Part shown: in pieces, positions 41,200-50,760 of the stretch
Position numbering within the stretch: the stretch's first letter is position 1
Layout: each line of letters starts with the position of its first letter
Origin: an uncultured Granulosicoccaceae bacterium
Lineage (GTDB): Bacteria; Pseudomonadota; Gammaproteobacteria; Granulosicoccales; Granulosicoccaceae
NCBI GenBank assembly: GCA_938035945.1
Contig: CALHOU010000019.1
Span: forward strand, 1 to 64,000
Direction of reading: 5' to 3'
DNA length: 64,000 nt
Position numbers and translations under genes: made by a program
The notes under the pieces: model-generated
What the model was told of the DNA's origin: nothing
The model's database searches: none
The model's input: the letters and a program-made list of their open reading frames with translations, nothing else

Positions 41200-41478
41200 A
41201 TGAATATTACTGACAATACAGAATTAAGCCGTAGTAAGAATATCCCATTCTCTGAAATTGATGATGAGCTTGTGATGATGGACTTAGACCAGGGAAAATA
41301 TTACGGTCTTAATAGCGTTGGTAGTTCAATTTGGACTCTGCTAAGTGAACCAATCACTTTTGGAAAGTTGTGTGATGAATTGCAGCTGGAATATAAAGTG
41401 GAACGGGATGAGTGCCAGAAGCAAGTTAAGGAGTTTGTTACTCAGCTACTAAAATCTAAGCTGGTCAACGTAAAGTAA
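41200..41478 (+). CDS. PqqD-family RRE protein (lasso B1 homologue)
   Basis: IDDELVMMDLDQGKYYGLNSVGSSIWTLLSEPITFGKLCDEL typical of PqqD-like RRE. Confidence 0.88.
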   Translation: MNITDNTELSRSKNIPFSEIDDELVMMDLDQGKYYGLNSVGSSIWTLLSEPITFGKLCDELQLEYKVERDECQKQVKEFVTQLLKSKLVNVK

Positions 41479-41524
41479 TCGATAGTCAATATCAGTTATA
41501 AGCCCACTTGATACCTTTTTCGAA

Positions 41525-41986
41525 ATGGAAGCATATTTTCGACGCCTATCAAGAATTCCTCTGGTATTGGAATCAACGTTTTGGCTTGCATTGGCACACC
41601 TGCTAAGAAAGATTCTTCCAATTGCAAAGTTGTTTAAACTACTGGGGATCCACGCTCTACCGTTAACTACTGAGCATCGCGAACTGGTATTAAACCCACA
41701 GAGACCTTCCAAAGGCCTACCAACACGTTACCTCGATCGTATAGCCAAATTCTTAAAATTGGACAAACCCTGTCTCACAACAGCCATTAGCGCCAGATTA
41801 ATGTTTGGCATTCGTAATTCGAAAACAGAAATTGTATTAGGCGTAGCGCATAACGATAGTAGATCGCTAATTGCACACGCCTGGGCAATATACGATGGGC
41901 AAATCATTACCGGGCGTGGGACCGAGGTGCAATTTAATCCTATTTCCGTTTTCTCTTGCGAGAATCCATTTACAAAAAGGCGCTAA
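41525..41986 (+). CDS. lasso peptide biosynthesis B2-like transglutaminase-fold protease
   Basis: CLTTAISARLMFGIRNSKTEIVLGVAHNDSRSLIAHAWAIYDGQIITG: Cys ... AHAW of Transglut_core3/B2. Confidence 0.85.
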   Translation: MEAYFRRLSRIPLVLESTFWLALAHLLRKILPIAKLFKLLGIHALPLTTEHRELVLNPQRPSKGLPTRYLDRIAKFLKLDKPCLTTAISARLMFGIRNSKTEIVLGVAHNDSRSLIAHAWAIYDGQIITGRGTEVQFNPISVFSCENPFTKRR

Positions 41987-42071
41987 CAAAAGAGGTCAAT
42001 TTGGACAAAGGTATGACGCCTGCTGATGAGGAGAACTGTTGAAATACGTATTCTACGGATGTGATGGCCTG

Positions 42072-42332
42072 CTAACTTCTACGTGGGCTTCTAAAAAGCA
42101 TCGCGATAAACACACCGGCACTCATAACCACACCGGTAATTCCAATCCCATATACGCCTGATATATTACGGTAGCTCCCGCCCATAAAAATTGGGAAATA
42201 AACCCACAGACAGCCTGCTAAAACCGCCATGCTAAACGTGAACACAAAATCTCTATAGCCACGCGATAGCACCACACTAGCCATCATGCCTATCAACAAA
42301 GACAGAAATGCGACGATAATAAACGGGTTCAT
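42072..42332 (-). CDS. small hypothetical membrane protein
   Basis: 86 aa, three hydrophobic segments; no family recognised. Confidence 0.5.
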   Translation of the reverse strand: MNPFIIVAFLSLLIGMMASVVLSRGYRDFVFTFSMAVLAGCLWVYFPIFMGGSYRNISGVYGIGITGVVMSAGVFIAMLFRSPRRS

Positions 42333-42522
42333 ATATTTTACTATGTGCTAAAAGGCTATATTAACATCTGACAGCAGCGAGTTAGAACGTTATCAAAGCT
42401 ACGGTTATAATAAATAGAGGAATATTTAGGAGACTGAAGCTAGTCCCATAAAAGCCCACAATAGCGGTTAGAATACGCACCAAGCCTAGATCACAACTAG
42501 ACAACCCCAAACCAGATCAAAG

Positions 42523-43599
42523 ATGCTTTCAATTATTTGTCAAATTTGCTCCAGAGAAAATAGCTCTCTAACGGTAGAAATAAGTGACAAACAATGGAAA
42601 GAACTACTATTTCTAGTAAAGCGGCATCGAATAGAACCACTTGTATACGAAAGTATCCGCAAAAAAAATATTAGCGTACCTAATGCAATAAAGGAAGAGT
42701 TGAAAGGCCTGGTACGAAAAAATTTGTTCAAAGGTCTGCTCTATGCGTCTGAACTAAACCGAATAAATACCAGGTTCGAATCCGAAAACATACAGTACCT
42801 TTGTTTTAAAGGATTAGCTATTTCTAGCCTGTGCGGCAAAGATTTTTCACAACGTCATGTAGGTGACATGGATCTCCTGCTGATAGATTCTGCCGATTTA
42901 ATTCGATCCATAACCATACTGAGGGAACTCAATTATCACAGCGAAATTATAAGTAACATAAACAGCGCTGCAGAGATTGAACGGTTATTAGCTCAAACCA
43001 ATAAAAAAGACTTCACTTTTGTCAATGTTGACAACGGTGTGACGATCGAATTGCACATTAAATTATTTACTTTATTTACCACATTTCCCGTTTCACACGA
43101 AGAACTTTATGCAAATCGTGAATACATCGATATTGCAGATAATAAAATTCCATGTATGGGAACCCAACATCACCAACTATATTTACCCATTCATGGCGCT
43201 CATAGTCGATGGTTTAGATTAAAATGGCTATTCGATATACCAATGCTAGACAGTGTGAATGGTTTTTATTCAGATCTAGACAAAAATTTCGAAACGTCTG
43301 CTATCAATAATAAATACATATTTGCTCAAATGATGTGTTTAGCTGATGACCTTCTAGGTATTAAAGCACCAATTTCCATTGCAGATTTTCGGCGCAAAAA
43401 CATCAGATTGCAATGGCTGATTTGGTTCGCTAAACGATGTCTAATCCGCAAACCAATTAGCGATTTTACTCGTTTTGAAAGTGCAGTTTACGGAATCATG
43501 ACTGAGTCAGCCTACCGTCCCCTGCTTTATGATTCACCCGCAGTAAACTACCGGGACATCAAAAGGCGAATTATTAGATCAGTTACCCCTAGGCGATAA
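42523..43599 (+). CDS. uncharacterised nucleotidyltransferase family protein (NTP_transf_5-like)
   Basis: FKGLAISSLCGKDFSQRHVGDMDLLL (GDxDLL) typical of the family seen in RiPP/polysaccharide loci. Confidence 0.8.
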   Translation: MLSIICQICSRENSSLTVEISDKQWKELLFLVKRHRIEPLVYESIRKKNISVPNAIKEELKGLVRKNLFKGLLYASELNRINTRFESENIQYLCFKGLAISSLCGKDFSQRHVGDMDLLLIDSADLIRSITILRELNYHSEIISNINSAAEIERLLAQTNKKDFTFVNVDNGVTIELHIKLFTLFTTFPVSHEELYANREYIDIADNKIPCMGTQHHQLYLPIHGAHSRWFRLKWLFDIPMLDSVNGFYSDLDKNFETSAINNKYIFAQMMCLADDLLGIKAPISIADFRRKNIRLQWLIWFAKRCLIRKPISDFTRFESAVYGIMTESAYRPLLYDSPAVNYRDIKRRIIRSVTPRR

Positions 43600-43660
43600 T
43601 ACACAAGCACCTCAAGCCAATGGAGAAGCTTTTTAGCTCAATCCCTCAGATTACCTAGTG

Positions 43661-43680
43661 ATACGGCAAGCCGTATTTTT
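43661..43680 (+). terminator. rho-independent terminator downstream of the nucleotidyltransferase
   Basis: atacgg-caag-ccgtattttt. Confidence 0.7.
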
Positions 43681-43792
43681 CGACAGTCCGTTTCCGGTAG
43701 TTTCGCACGAAAGTCGCAATACCGGTTTTCCAATAAGCCACCTGACTGATACCATATCCCTAGGTTTTCTTAACTTGTTGGATAATTAGGTT

Positions 43793-45097
43793 ATGGGATG
43801 TCAGTATCACGATCCAATACACAATGGCGCTACCTCCTTCACGGTCGCCATGCCGAGACTGACTTTTGGTCGTGGCTCACTGGCTGAAATTGGAGCGCGT
43901 AGTGCTCGGCATGGTTTAAAGAAGGTCGCACTGTTTTCCGACCCTTACTTGGCCAATGGGCCTTTAGTTGAAACGGCTAAATCATCATTGGCAGCGGCCG
44001 GCATTGAAGCAAGTGTTTTCTCCGACATTCGAGTAGAACCGTGCGATGACACGGTTATGCGAGGGGCTGCGTTTCTGAATGATGGCTCTTTTGATGGCAT
44101 TGTGTCGGTTGGCGGTGGTTCAGTCATCGATACGGCCAAAGGTGCGCTATTGGTTTATCACCACGGCGGAAATATTGTGGACTATTTCGCCCCCCCGATT
44201 GGACAAGGAAAAACTGCGCCCGGTCCTGTAATGCCCCACCTTGCCTGCCCGACTACGTCTGGCACAGGTTCGGAATGCACATCAATTACCGTTATTCGCG
44301 TAAACAGTTTAAATACTAAGTTTGTTATCGCAAACCCCTACTTGTTACCAACCGAGGCGATTGTTGACCCCCAATGCTGCGACAGCTTGCCGTCAAACGT
44401 GATTGCATCGACGGGGTTTGACCTATGTTGCCATGCGCTCGAATGCTTTACTGCTCGCGCATACAATCAACATGCAAACGTTGATGACCCCAATGCTCGT
44501 CAATACATTCAAGGCGCAAATCCATTTAGTGACATGGTTGCCCGCGAAGCACTGGACATTGTTAATCACTATTTAGTGCGCGGTGTTAATGATAAAGACG
44601 ATGCACAGGCACGCGATAAATTAATGTGGGGTGCAACGCTTGCAGGCATTGCGTTTGGCAATTGCGGCACCCACCTGCCTCATGCCATGTCGTATGGAAT
44701 TACACACTTAATGCACGACATCACCACCGAAGGCTATGCCATCGAGTCGCCATTTGTTCCACACGGTATCAGTGTAGTGGTCAATGCACCGGCCATATTC
44801 GATTACACCGCACAGGCCACGCAAGAGCGGCATATGGAGGGCGCACATTGCTTAGGTGCTGATGCAAAAGGTGCAACAGTTGAAGATGCGGGTGAGGTAT
44901 TGTCTAAGCGACTCATTCAATTAATGCGTGAAACGCACATGCCAAATGGTTTAGGTGGCGTAGGCTTTAATGAATCACACATTAAGGCATTAGCCGAATC
45001 CTCTGTTCGTCAAGCACGCGCCATTGCCAATGCACCGCGCGAGTCTAACTTGACTGATATAGAAAACATGTACAGCAACGCTCTATCTTACTGGTAG
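43793..45097 (+). CDS. iron-containing alcohol dehydrogenase (hydroxyacid-oxoacid transhydrogenase-like)
   Basis: GGGSVIDTAKGA; FAPPIGQGK; TTSGTGSECT; GFDLCCHALECFT; FGNCGTHLPHAMSY. Confidence 0.88.
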   Translation: MGCQYHDPIHNGATSFTVAMPRLTFGRGSLAEIGARSARHGLKKVALFSDPYLANGPLVETAKSSLAAAGIEASVFSDIRVEPCDDTVMRGAAFLNDGSFDGIVSVGGGSVIDTAKGALLVYHHGGNIVDYFAPPIGQGKTAPGPVMPHLACPTTSGTGSECTSITVIRVNSLNTKFVIANPYLLPTEAIVDPQCCDSLPSNVIASTGFDLCCHALECFTARAYNQHANVDDPNARQYIQGANPFSDMVAREALDIVNHYLVRGVNDKDDAQARDKLMWGATLAGIAFGNCGTHLPHAMSYGITHLMHDITTEGYAIESPFVPHGISVVVNAPAIFDYTAQATQERHMEGAHCLGADAKGATVEDAGEVLSKRLIQLMRETHMPNGLGGVGFNESHIKALAESSVRQARAIANAPRESNLTDIENMYSNALSYW

Positions 45098-45100
45098 CAC

Positions 45101-45535
45101 ATGACAACAGTTATTCATGAACGCGTGCATTTGTGCCGAGAAGGCGCATTTGAAAAATGCATTGCGAAAATGCCATCGGGTTGGGCGGTGATGGGTGACG
45201 TACAGTTTTTGCCAGGCTATTGTTTGTTATTGCCTGACCCGGTTGTGCCCCACTTAAATGCGATGAGCATGGAGCATAGAGAAGCTTTTTTACTGGACAT
45301 GACGCGTCTTGGCGATGCTGTTTTGTCGGTTACTGATGCTGTGCGCATTAACTACGAAATGCTTGGAAACTTAGAGCCTGCATTGCATGCACATGTGTTC
45401 CCTCGCTTCAACGATGAAGCCGAAGAATTACGCACATCACCCGTGTGGTTTTACGATTGGAAAAATGCACCTGCTTTTAGCTTGGATACACATCAACCTC
45501 TAATGGAGAAAATCAAAGCACAGTTAGCGCTGTGA
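45101..45535 (+). CDS. HIT-like family protein
   Basis: NYEMLGNLEPALHAHVFPRF resembles HIT HxHxH region with a variant third position. Confidence 0.65.
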   Translation: MTTVIHERVHLCREGAFEKCIAKMPSGWAVMGDVQFLPGYCLLLPDPVVPHLNAMSMEHREAFLLDMTRLGDAVLSVTDAVRINYEMLGNLEPALHAHVFPRFNDEAEELRTSPVWFYDWKNAPAFSLDTHQPLMEKIKAQLAL

Positions 45536-46482
45536 ACAACGCCTCTCAATCAAATCATGGTCGCATAGGCTGGTTACCAGGCGACGCACACCAACAAGGT
45601 GCTCTTTCTGTTTGCTTGAGTGCTGCGCTTTGGGGTTTATTCTGGATTCCGTTACGTTTTTTAAACGATCATGGTGTGCCCGGGCTTTGGTCCGTAACTT
45701 TGGTTATGGGCGCGTTAATCGTGCCGGCTTTGTTTGTTCTAGTCTTAAACAAGAAGGTTCATAGCTTAAAATCAGGCGATACGTGGTTTATTGGTTGCGC
45801 GCTGGGTTTATCAACGGTGTTCTATTTTTGCGGCATTTCCATTTCAGACGTTATTCGCGTGGTGTTTTTATTTTACCTGTTGCCCGTGTGGACAACCCTT
45901 GCCGCCCGCATTCTCTATAAAGAGCCGATAACACCACTTCGCATGCTAGTGATTGTATTTGCATTGCTTGGGATGTGGCTTTTACTTGGCGGCGGAAGCC
46001 TCAGCGTTCCAATTCCTTCAAACGTAGGCGATTGGTGTGGGCTGCTCGCCGGAATGTGTTGGGGTGTTAGTCTTGCTCTGGTGCGCGGCAAAGAAGAAGT
46101 TGATGCCGTGGGTATGGCTTGCACGACCGCCATTGGTGCAACCGTCATTGCACTTATTGCCGCCTTGTTTTTACGCAATACCGAGCTGGCTATGATGCCA
46201 GAGGTAGACTCGGTTACTCTGATTATAACCGCCAGTCTTGGGTTCTCGGTGTTACTACTCTTTCCCGCCTTAATGGGCCAACTGTGGGGCGCAAAACGCG
46301 TCGCTGCACCCACAGCCGCATTGCTCACCATGTCAGAGATTCTAATGGCAACGGCATCAGCCTATCTGTTGATTGGAACCGATCTGAATACGGCATCGAT
46401 GGTGGGTGCTGCGATTATATTGGTTGCCGTGTTGACAGATATCGCAATGCAACGGCGAGAACTCCGGAAAAACCGGGGATAG
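45532..46482 (+). CDS. DMT superfamily (EamA) transporter
   Basis: About 10 TM segments; overlaps upstream stop. Confidence 0.82.
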   Translation: MNNASQSNHGRIGWLPGDAHQQGALSVCLSAALWGLFWIPLRFLNDHGVPGLWSVTLVMGALIVPALFVLVLNKKVHSLKSGDTWFIGCALGLSTVFYFCGISISDVIRVVFLFYLLPVWTTLAARILYKEPITPLRMLVIVFALLGMWLLLGGGSLSVPIPSNVGDWCGLLAGMCWGVSLALVRGKEEVDAVGMACTTAIGATVIALIAALFLRNTELAMMPEVDSVTLIITASLGFSVLLLFPALMGQLWGAKRVAAPTAALLTMSEILMATASAYLLIGTDLNTASMVGAAIILVAVLTDIAMQRRELRKNRG

Positions 46483-46484
46483 AA

Positions 46485-46569
46485 AAAACCGGGGACAGTT
46501 TACTTAATTGCCTAACGACCTATGCGACATCACGGTCTATGCGCAATTAAGTAAACTGTCCCCGGTTTT
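46485..46569. repeat. REP/MITE-like inverted-repeat element, copy 2
   Basis: Perfect 26 bp arms 46485-46510 (aaaaccggggacagtttacttaattg) and 46544-46569. Confidence 0.9.
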
Positions 46570-46583
46570 CCGGCTTTTTCCAT

Positions 46584-46617
46584 AAAAAAATCCCCAGCCA
46601 GTTTCCCGGCCGGGGAT
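46584..46617 (-). terminator. rho-independent terminator for the 46659-47753 gene
   Basis: Minus strand: aatccccggcc-gggaaact-ggctggggatt-ttttt; 11 bp stem with one mismatch. Confidence 0.85.
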
Positions 46618-46658
46618 TCGTCTCCTTGCGGAGAATACCGCTTGTACGCGAGTGCGTA

Positions 46659-47753
46659 TTACTTTACGTTAACACCCAGAGCGTTAACAGTTTGAACGTT
46701 CAAGTAACGATCAACAGGTAGGCCTTTAGAGCGTTGGAAAGCATTTACAGCTTTAATCGTTGCTGGTCCCATGCCACCGTCGATTGGGCCTGGGTTGAAG
46801 CCAGCACTCTTAAGCGCTTTTTGGATTTCCATGATACGGCCTGGCGTTGTGTTAGTTTCACACATGATCTCACGCCAATCCATTCTTCCATCAGTTACCA
46901 ACTCACGAGAGCTAACAGTTGTGAACTTCTCAGGAATAGCGATACGACGCTCTTGAGCAGGTGTGATCTCTTCAGTCACAGTCACAGTGCTGTACTTAGC
47001 TGGTATTTCGATAGTCTTAGTTGTAGCTTCAGTTGCAACTACACGCTTAGTAACTGTACGGTACTCAGCAGGAATAGTACGGTTACGAGTTGAAGCTGGA
47101 GTCTTTAAAACACGCTTCTGGATAGTCTTGTAAGTAGCTGGTACTTCAACTAAACACATGATCTCACCAGTTGACTCATCAATACGCTGGATAGGGCCTG
47201 TGCCTTTCTTCCAAGTAGTGTGAGCCGCTTTTTCTAAGATACGCTCAGAAACAGTTTCGTATACTGGTGGAATTGTTTCAGTTACTGTGCGAGCTGGACG
47301 AACCATAACTTGCTCAGTTTCAGTGCGGTAAGTAGCTGGCACAGTTACTAGCTTAGTAGAAGCTTCCTGAACCAGAACACGCTTTTGAACTTTACCGTAC
47401 TTGGCAGGGATAACTTCTATACGCTCACCACCTTCACTAACTAGCTTACGAGCTGAAACTGTCTTGTAAGTAGGTGGAACCCATAGGCGTGTAAAACACT
47501 GACCAGGCTTTGCGTTTGGTGGAAGCATTTCATTACCACCAGCAGAAACAGGCATAGTTGAACGGTTAGCAAGTGCAGCTTCACGAGCCTTAAGCTCAGC
47601 TTCTTGAGTTGATAGAGCTGCTTGACGAGCTTCTAACTGACGAAGCATATCGCCATTGTCATCACCAACTACTTTACTACCAGAGCTGCTGCAAGCCGTT
47701 ACCGACAGCAGTACCGCAAGTGACGCTAGTGCGCCAAGTTTATTCATTTTCAT
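46659..47753 (-). CDS. lipoprotein with tandem PAxYxTV repeats and C-terminal peptidoglycan-binding domain
   Basis: Lipobox LLSVTAC; eight PxxYxTV-like units; C-term IQKALKSAGFNPGPIDGGMGPATIKAVNAFQRSKGLPVD. Confidence 0.85.
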   Translation of the reverse strand: MKMNKLGALASLAVLLSVTACSSSGSKVVGDDNGDMLRQLEARQAALSTQEAELKAREAALANRSTMPVSAGGNEMLPPNAKPGQCFTRLWVPPTYKTVSARKLVSEGGERIEVIPAKYGKVQKRVLVQEASTKLVTVPATYRTETEQVMVRPARTVTETIPPVYETVSERILEKAAHTTWKKGTGPIQRIDESTGEIMCLVEVPATYKTIQKRVLKTPASTRNRTIPAEYRTVTKRVVATEATTKTIEIPAKYSTVTVTEEITPAQERRIAIPEKFTTVSSRELVTDGRMDWREIMCETNTTPGRIMEIQKALKSAGFNPGPIDGGMGPATIKAVNAFQRSKGLPVDRYLNVQTVNALGVNVK

Positions 47754-48220
47754 TTGAGTATTACCCTCAGTACAATATTTAAAATGAGTCGACTAAAACA
47801 TCGGATTAACCACATGTAGCCGACCCAAGAAAAAAGCGTCATAAGACAGTTGAGCCAGGATGCGTGGTTCCCAGACTGTTATCGAATCGTGACTGGAAAA
47901 CTAAACACGAATGGGTTAGTTGATTACACCAACACAGGTCCAACACACGCTTCAGGTACGAATTAAATGTAAATAACTGTTATGCGGACGATTGACACAA
48001 GCAATGAAGTACGTAAAACCGCTTAAAAGGATGTGTTTTAGCGCTCGAAGCCTAGCAATGAGGTTTCACTTTAGGTTTTGGCTGTGCGCAATAATGGAAA
48101 TAGTGCACTCTTACGCAAATTGCACACAAGACAGAAATTAATTGGAATCATAAACGCCTTTACCGTAGGCTTACGCGGCATCTTGGGCTTATTATTGTGA
48201 ACTAAATCTAGTTGCCTAAT

Positions 48221-49258
48221 CTACGCTTTACCTGCGTTAGGCCACGTATCGCTAATGCGATATCCATGCGGCCATGGATCGCGGGGGTCTAGTGTGTGTT
48301 GATGCGTGCCAGTAATAAACGCTCGACCCGATAAACTTGGCACCACGGCCGTAGTACCAGCCAAATCAGTTTCCCGTTCAATACAACACACAAATTGCGA
48401 ACCAATAATGGACTCACCTACAAACGTTTCGCCCACCTTGATTTGACCACGGGCATGCATTAATGCCAACCGCGCAGAACAACCTGTGCCCGTTGGCGAT
48501 CGATCGATCTTTCCGGGCATGACGGTTACTGCATTTCTGCCTAGCTTAACTCCGTCCTTTTCTTCGACTGGTGCTGCGAACTGACAAAAAGAAATATGCG
48601 TCCAATCTGCATTGGTTGGATGTGTAAAGCCAAGCTGTTCATTAGCAGCATTAGTGATTTTTACACCCAATTCACTCAGATCGCGTGCTTCATCAGGGCT
48701 GATTTTAAAACCCAAACCCTTTGCGTCCACCACCACAAAGCTATCGCCACCATAGGCCGTATCTACCGTGAGCGTGCCAACGCCCTCTACCTCAATAGAA
48801 ACATCGAGCAAGGCCGCAAAGCTCGGCACATTGGTGATCTTCACCGAATCCACTTTACTATTGCTACAAGTGGCACGCACTTGCACCAAACCCGCCGGTG
48901 CTTCTAATACAAGATCGGTGTGTGGCTCATGCATCGGTAGAATACCTGTTTCAAGTAATACCGTTGCCACACACAAACTGTTTGACCCAGACATAGGTGG
49001 CGTGTCTTCTGGTTCCATGATTATCCAGGCAGCATGCGCATCTGGGTGTTTGGGTGGAACGAGCAAATTGAAATGCCTAAACACGCCACCGCGAGGCTCA
49101 TTAAGCATGAAATTGCGCAAAGTTTCGTCTTTAGCAATCCAACGTGATTGTTCCCACAAGGTGTCACCCGGTGGAGGACTTACACCACCAACAATCACGT
49201 CGCCAACTTCCCCTTCCGCATGGCAACTGACGGTGTGCACGACTCGTAGACTTTGCAT
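48221..49258 (-). CDS. proline racemase superfamily protein (hydroxyproline epimerase/dehydratase-like)
   Basis: [51 protein letters not shown]. Confidence 0.88.
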   Translation of the reverse strand: MQSLRVVHTVSCHAEGEVGDVIVGGVSPPPGDTLWEQSRWIAKDETLRNFMLNEPRGGVFRHFNLLVPPKHPDAHAAWIIMEPEDTPPMSGSNSLCVATVLLETGILPMHEPHTDLVLEAPAGLVQVRATCSNSKVDSVKITNVPSFAALLDVSIEVEGVGTLTVDTAYGGDSFVVVDAKGLGFKISPDEARDLSELGVKITNAANEQLGFTHPTNADWTHISFCQFAAPVEEKDGVKLGRNAVTVMPGKIDRSPTGTGCSARLALMHARGQIKVGETFVGESIIGSQFVCCIERETDLAGTTAVVPSLSGRAFITGTHQHTLDPRDPWPHGYRISDTWPNAGKA

Positions 49259-49450
49259 TTCAACCAACCTTGAGTTATTCACGTTTAACTATACTGATTA
49301 CGCACTGTAGTCACATTACTGCAGATTACATCCGTGCGGCCATTAAATGCTTAGAAGCAAGTATCCACTTCACAGAGCGATTTATTAATTTTGCATCGAA
49401 ATGAGTTTGATATGCTATAGCTGCATTAACAATACTGTGTACACCTTGAT

Positions 49451-50035
49451 ATGGCCAGCAAAGCATTTAACACGCTCGTTAAATCCGTCCGTGCCTGCAC
49501 ATTGTGTGAAAAGGAATTAGAAAACGGTGTTCGGCCTGTTTTACAGGTTAACCCTAAGGCACGCATTCTGATCGCAGGTCAAGCGCCAGGGTCAAAGGTT
49601 CATGCTACCGGAATCCCTTTTGATGACCCCAGTGGCAACCGACTGCGTGAATGGATGGGCATTAACAACGATACGTTTTACGACGAAGAATGTGTGGCCA
49701 TTTTGCCGATGGGTTTTTGCTACCCAGGCAAGGGCAAGTCTGGCGACCTACCACCCGTCCCACTATGCGCGCAAACGTGGCGACAAAAGTTGGTCGATGC
49801 ATTGCCAAGCATCCAACTTACACTCGTTATTGGCCAATATGCCATGGCGTGGCACCTGCCGCATCAACAAAAGAATTTAACCCTAACGGTACACGACTGG
49901 CAAAGCTACGAAAAACACGTAATGCCACTACCCCACCCTAGCCCTCGAAATAATATTTGGCTAAAAAAGAATGAGTGGTTCGAATCCGATGTACTACCCG
50001 ATCTGAAACGCCGTGTGAAGTCTGCCTTGAAATAG
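49451..50035 (+). CDS. uracil-DNA glycosylase family protein
   Basis: ILIAGQAPGSKVHATGIPFDDPSGNRLREWMG; C-terminal PLPHPSPRN. Confidence 0.85.
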   Translation: MASKAFNTLVKSVRACTLCEKELENGVRPVLQVNPKARILIAGQAPGSKVHATGIPFDDPSGNRLREWMGINNDTFYDEECVAILPMGFCYPGKGKSGDLPPVPLCAQTWRQKLVDALPSIQLTLVIGQYAMAWHLPHQQKNLTLTVHDWQSYEKHVMPLPHPSPRNNIWLKKNEWFESDVLPDLKRRVKSALK

Positions 50036-50039
50036 CAAT

Positions 50040-50578
50040 ATGAAACTTAGCGCACCACAACTGGCACTTCGAGAAATAGCCGACCCCAATATTGCTTTAT
50101 CTGCCCAACGTTATTTTAAAACAGGCAAAGGCGAGTATGGCGAGGGCGATCAATTTATCGGCATACGGATGGGCGATATACGCCGCATCGCAAAAAAACA
50201 TAAAGAACTACCAAGCTCACGAGTATTAAACATACTACGCTCGCCTATCCACGAAGACAGAATGCTTGCACTGATTATGTTGGTGCACTTATACGCCAAA
50301 GGCGATGAGGAGCAAAAACAGGACGTGTATAAATTGTATCTGGCCAATACAAAATACATTAACAGCTGGGATCTGGTGGATAGCTCTGCCTATTTCTAAA
50401 AGATAAAGAAGATTTAATTCACAAGGCTGTTGGCTGGATGCTACGCGAGGTAGGTAATCGCGATAAGCAAACAGAGCTTGAATTCCTAGATAAACATTAT
50501 CGAGCGATGCCACGCACCATGCTGCGTTATGCGATTGAGAAATTCGACCAACAAGAACGACTCAAATACCTTAATTAA
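50040..50578 (+). pseudogene. AlkD-like DNA alkylation repair protein, disrupted by internal deletion/frameshift
   Basis: N-terminal part ends ...[14 protein letters not shown]; shifted frame resumes [60 protein letters not shown]; intervening family segment missing. Confidence 0.8.
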
Positions 50579-50760
50579 TTTAGGTTAGTGATCTTCATTA
50601 AGGCTCGTGTACCAACACAATCTCTTTATAACAGTAAGAATAGATAGTGCTATATGCCATGTAACCCAACTTATGGGTGTTGACAGCAAAGTTATTGGAG
50701 GTGTATTTTTGGACCAATGGTAACTGTGTACTTGTACAGTTAGGTTAATGGAGAACAACC

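Noticed and set aside
42039-42143. Possible small TTG-initiated ORF (LKYVFYGCDGLLTSTWASKKHRDKHTGTHNHTGNSNPIYA) after a gaggag RBS downstream of B2
   Set aside because: Non-ATG start, overlaps the convergent 42072-42332 ORF and has no recognisable family; could be a gene relic but not supportable as a second precursor.
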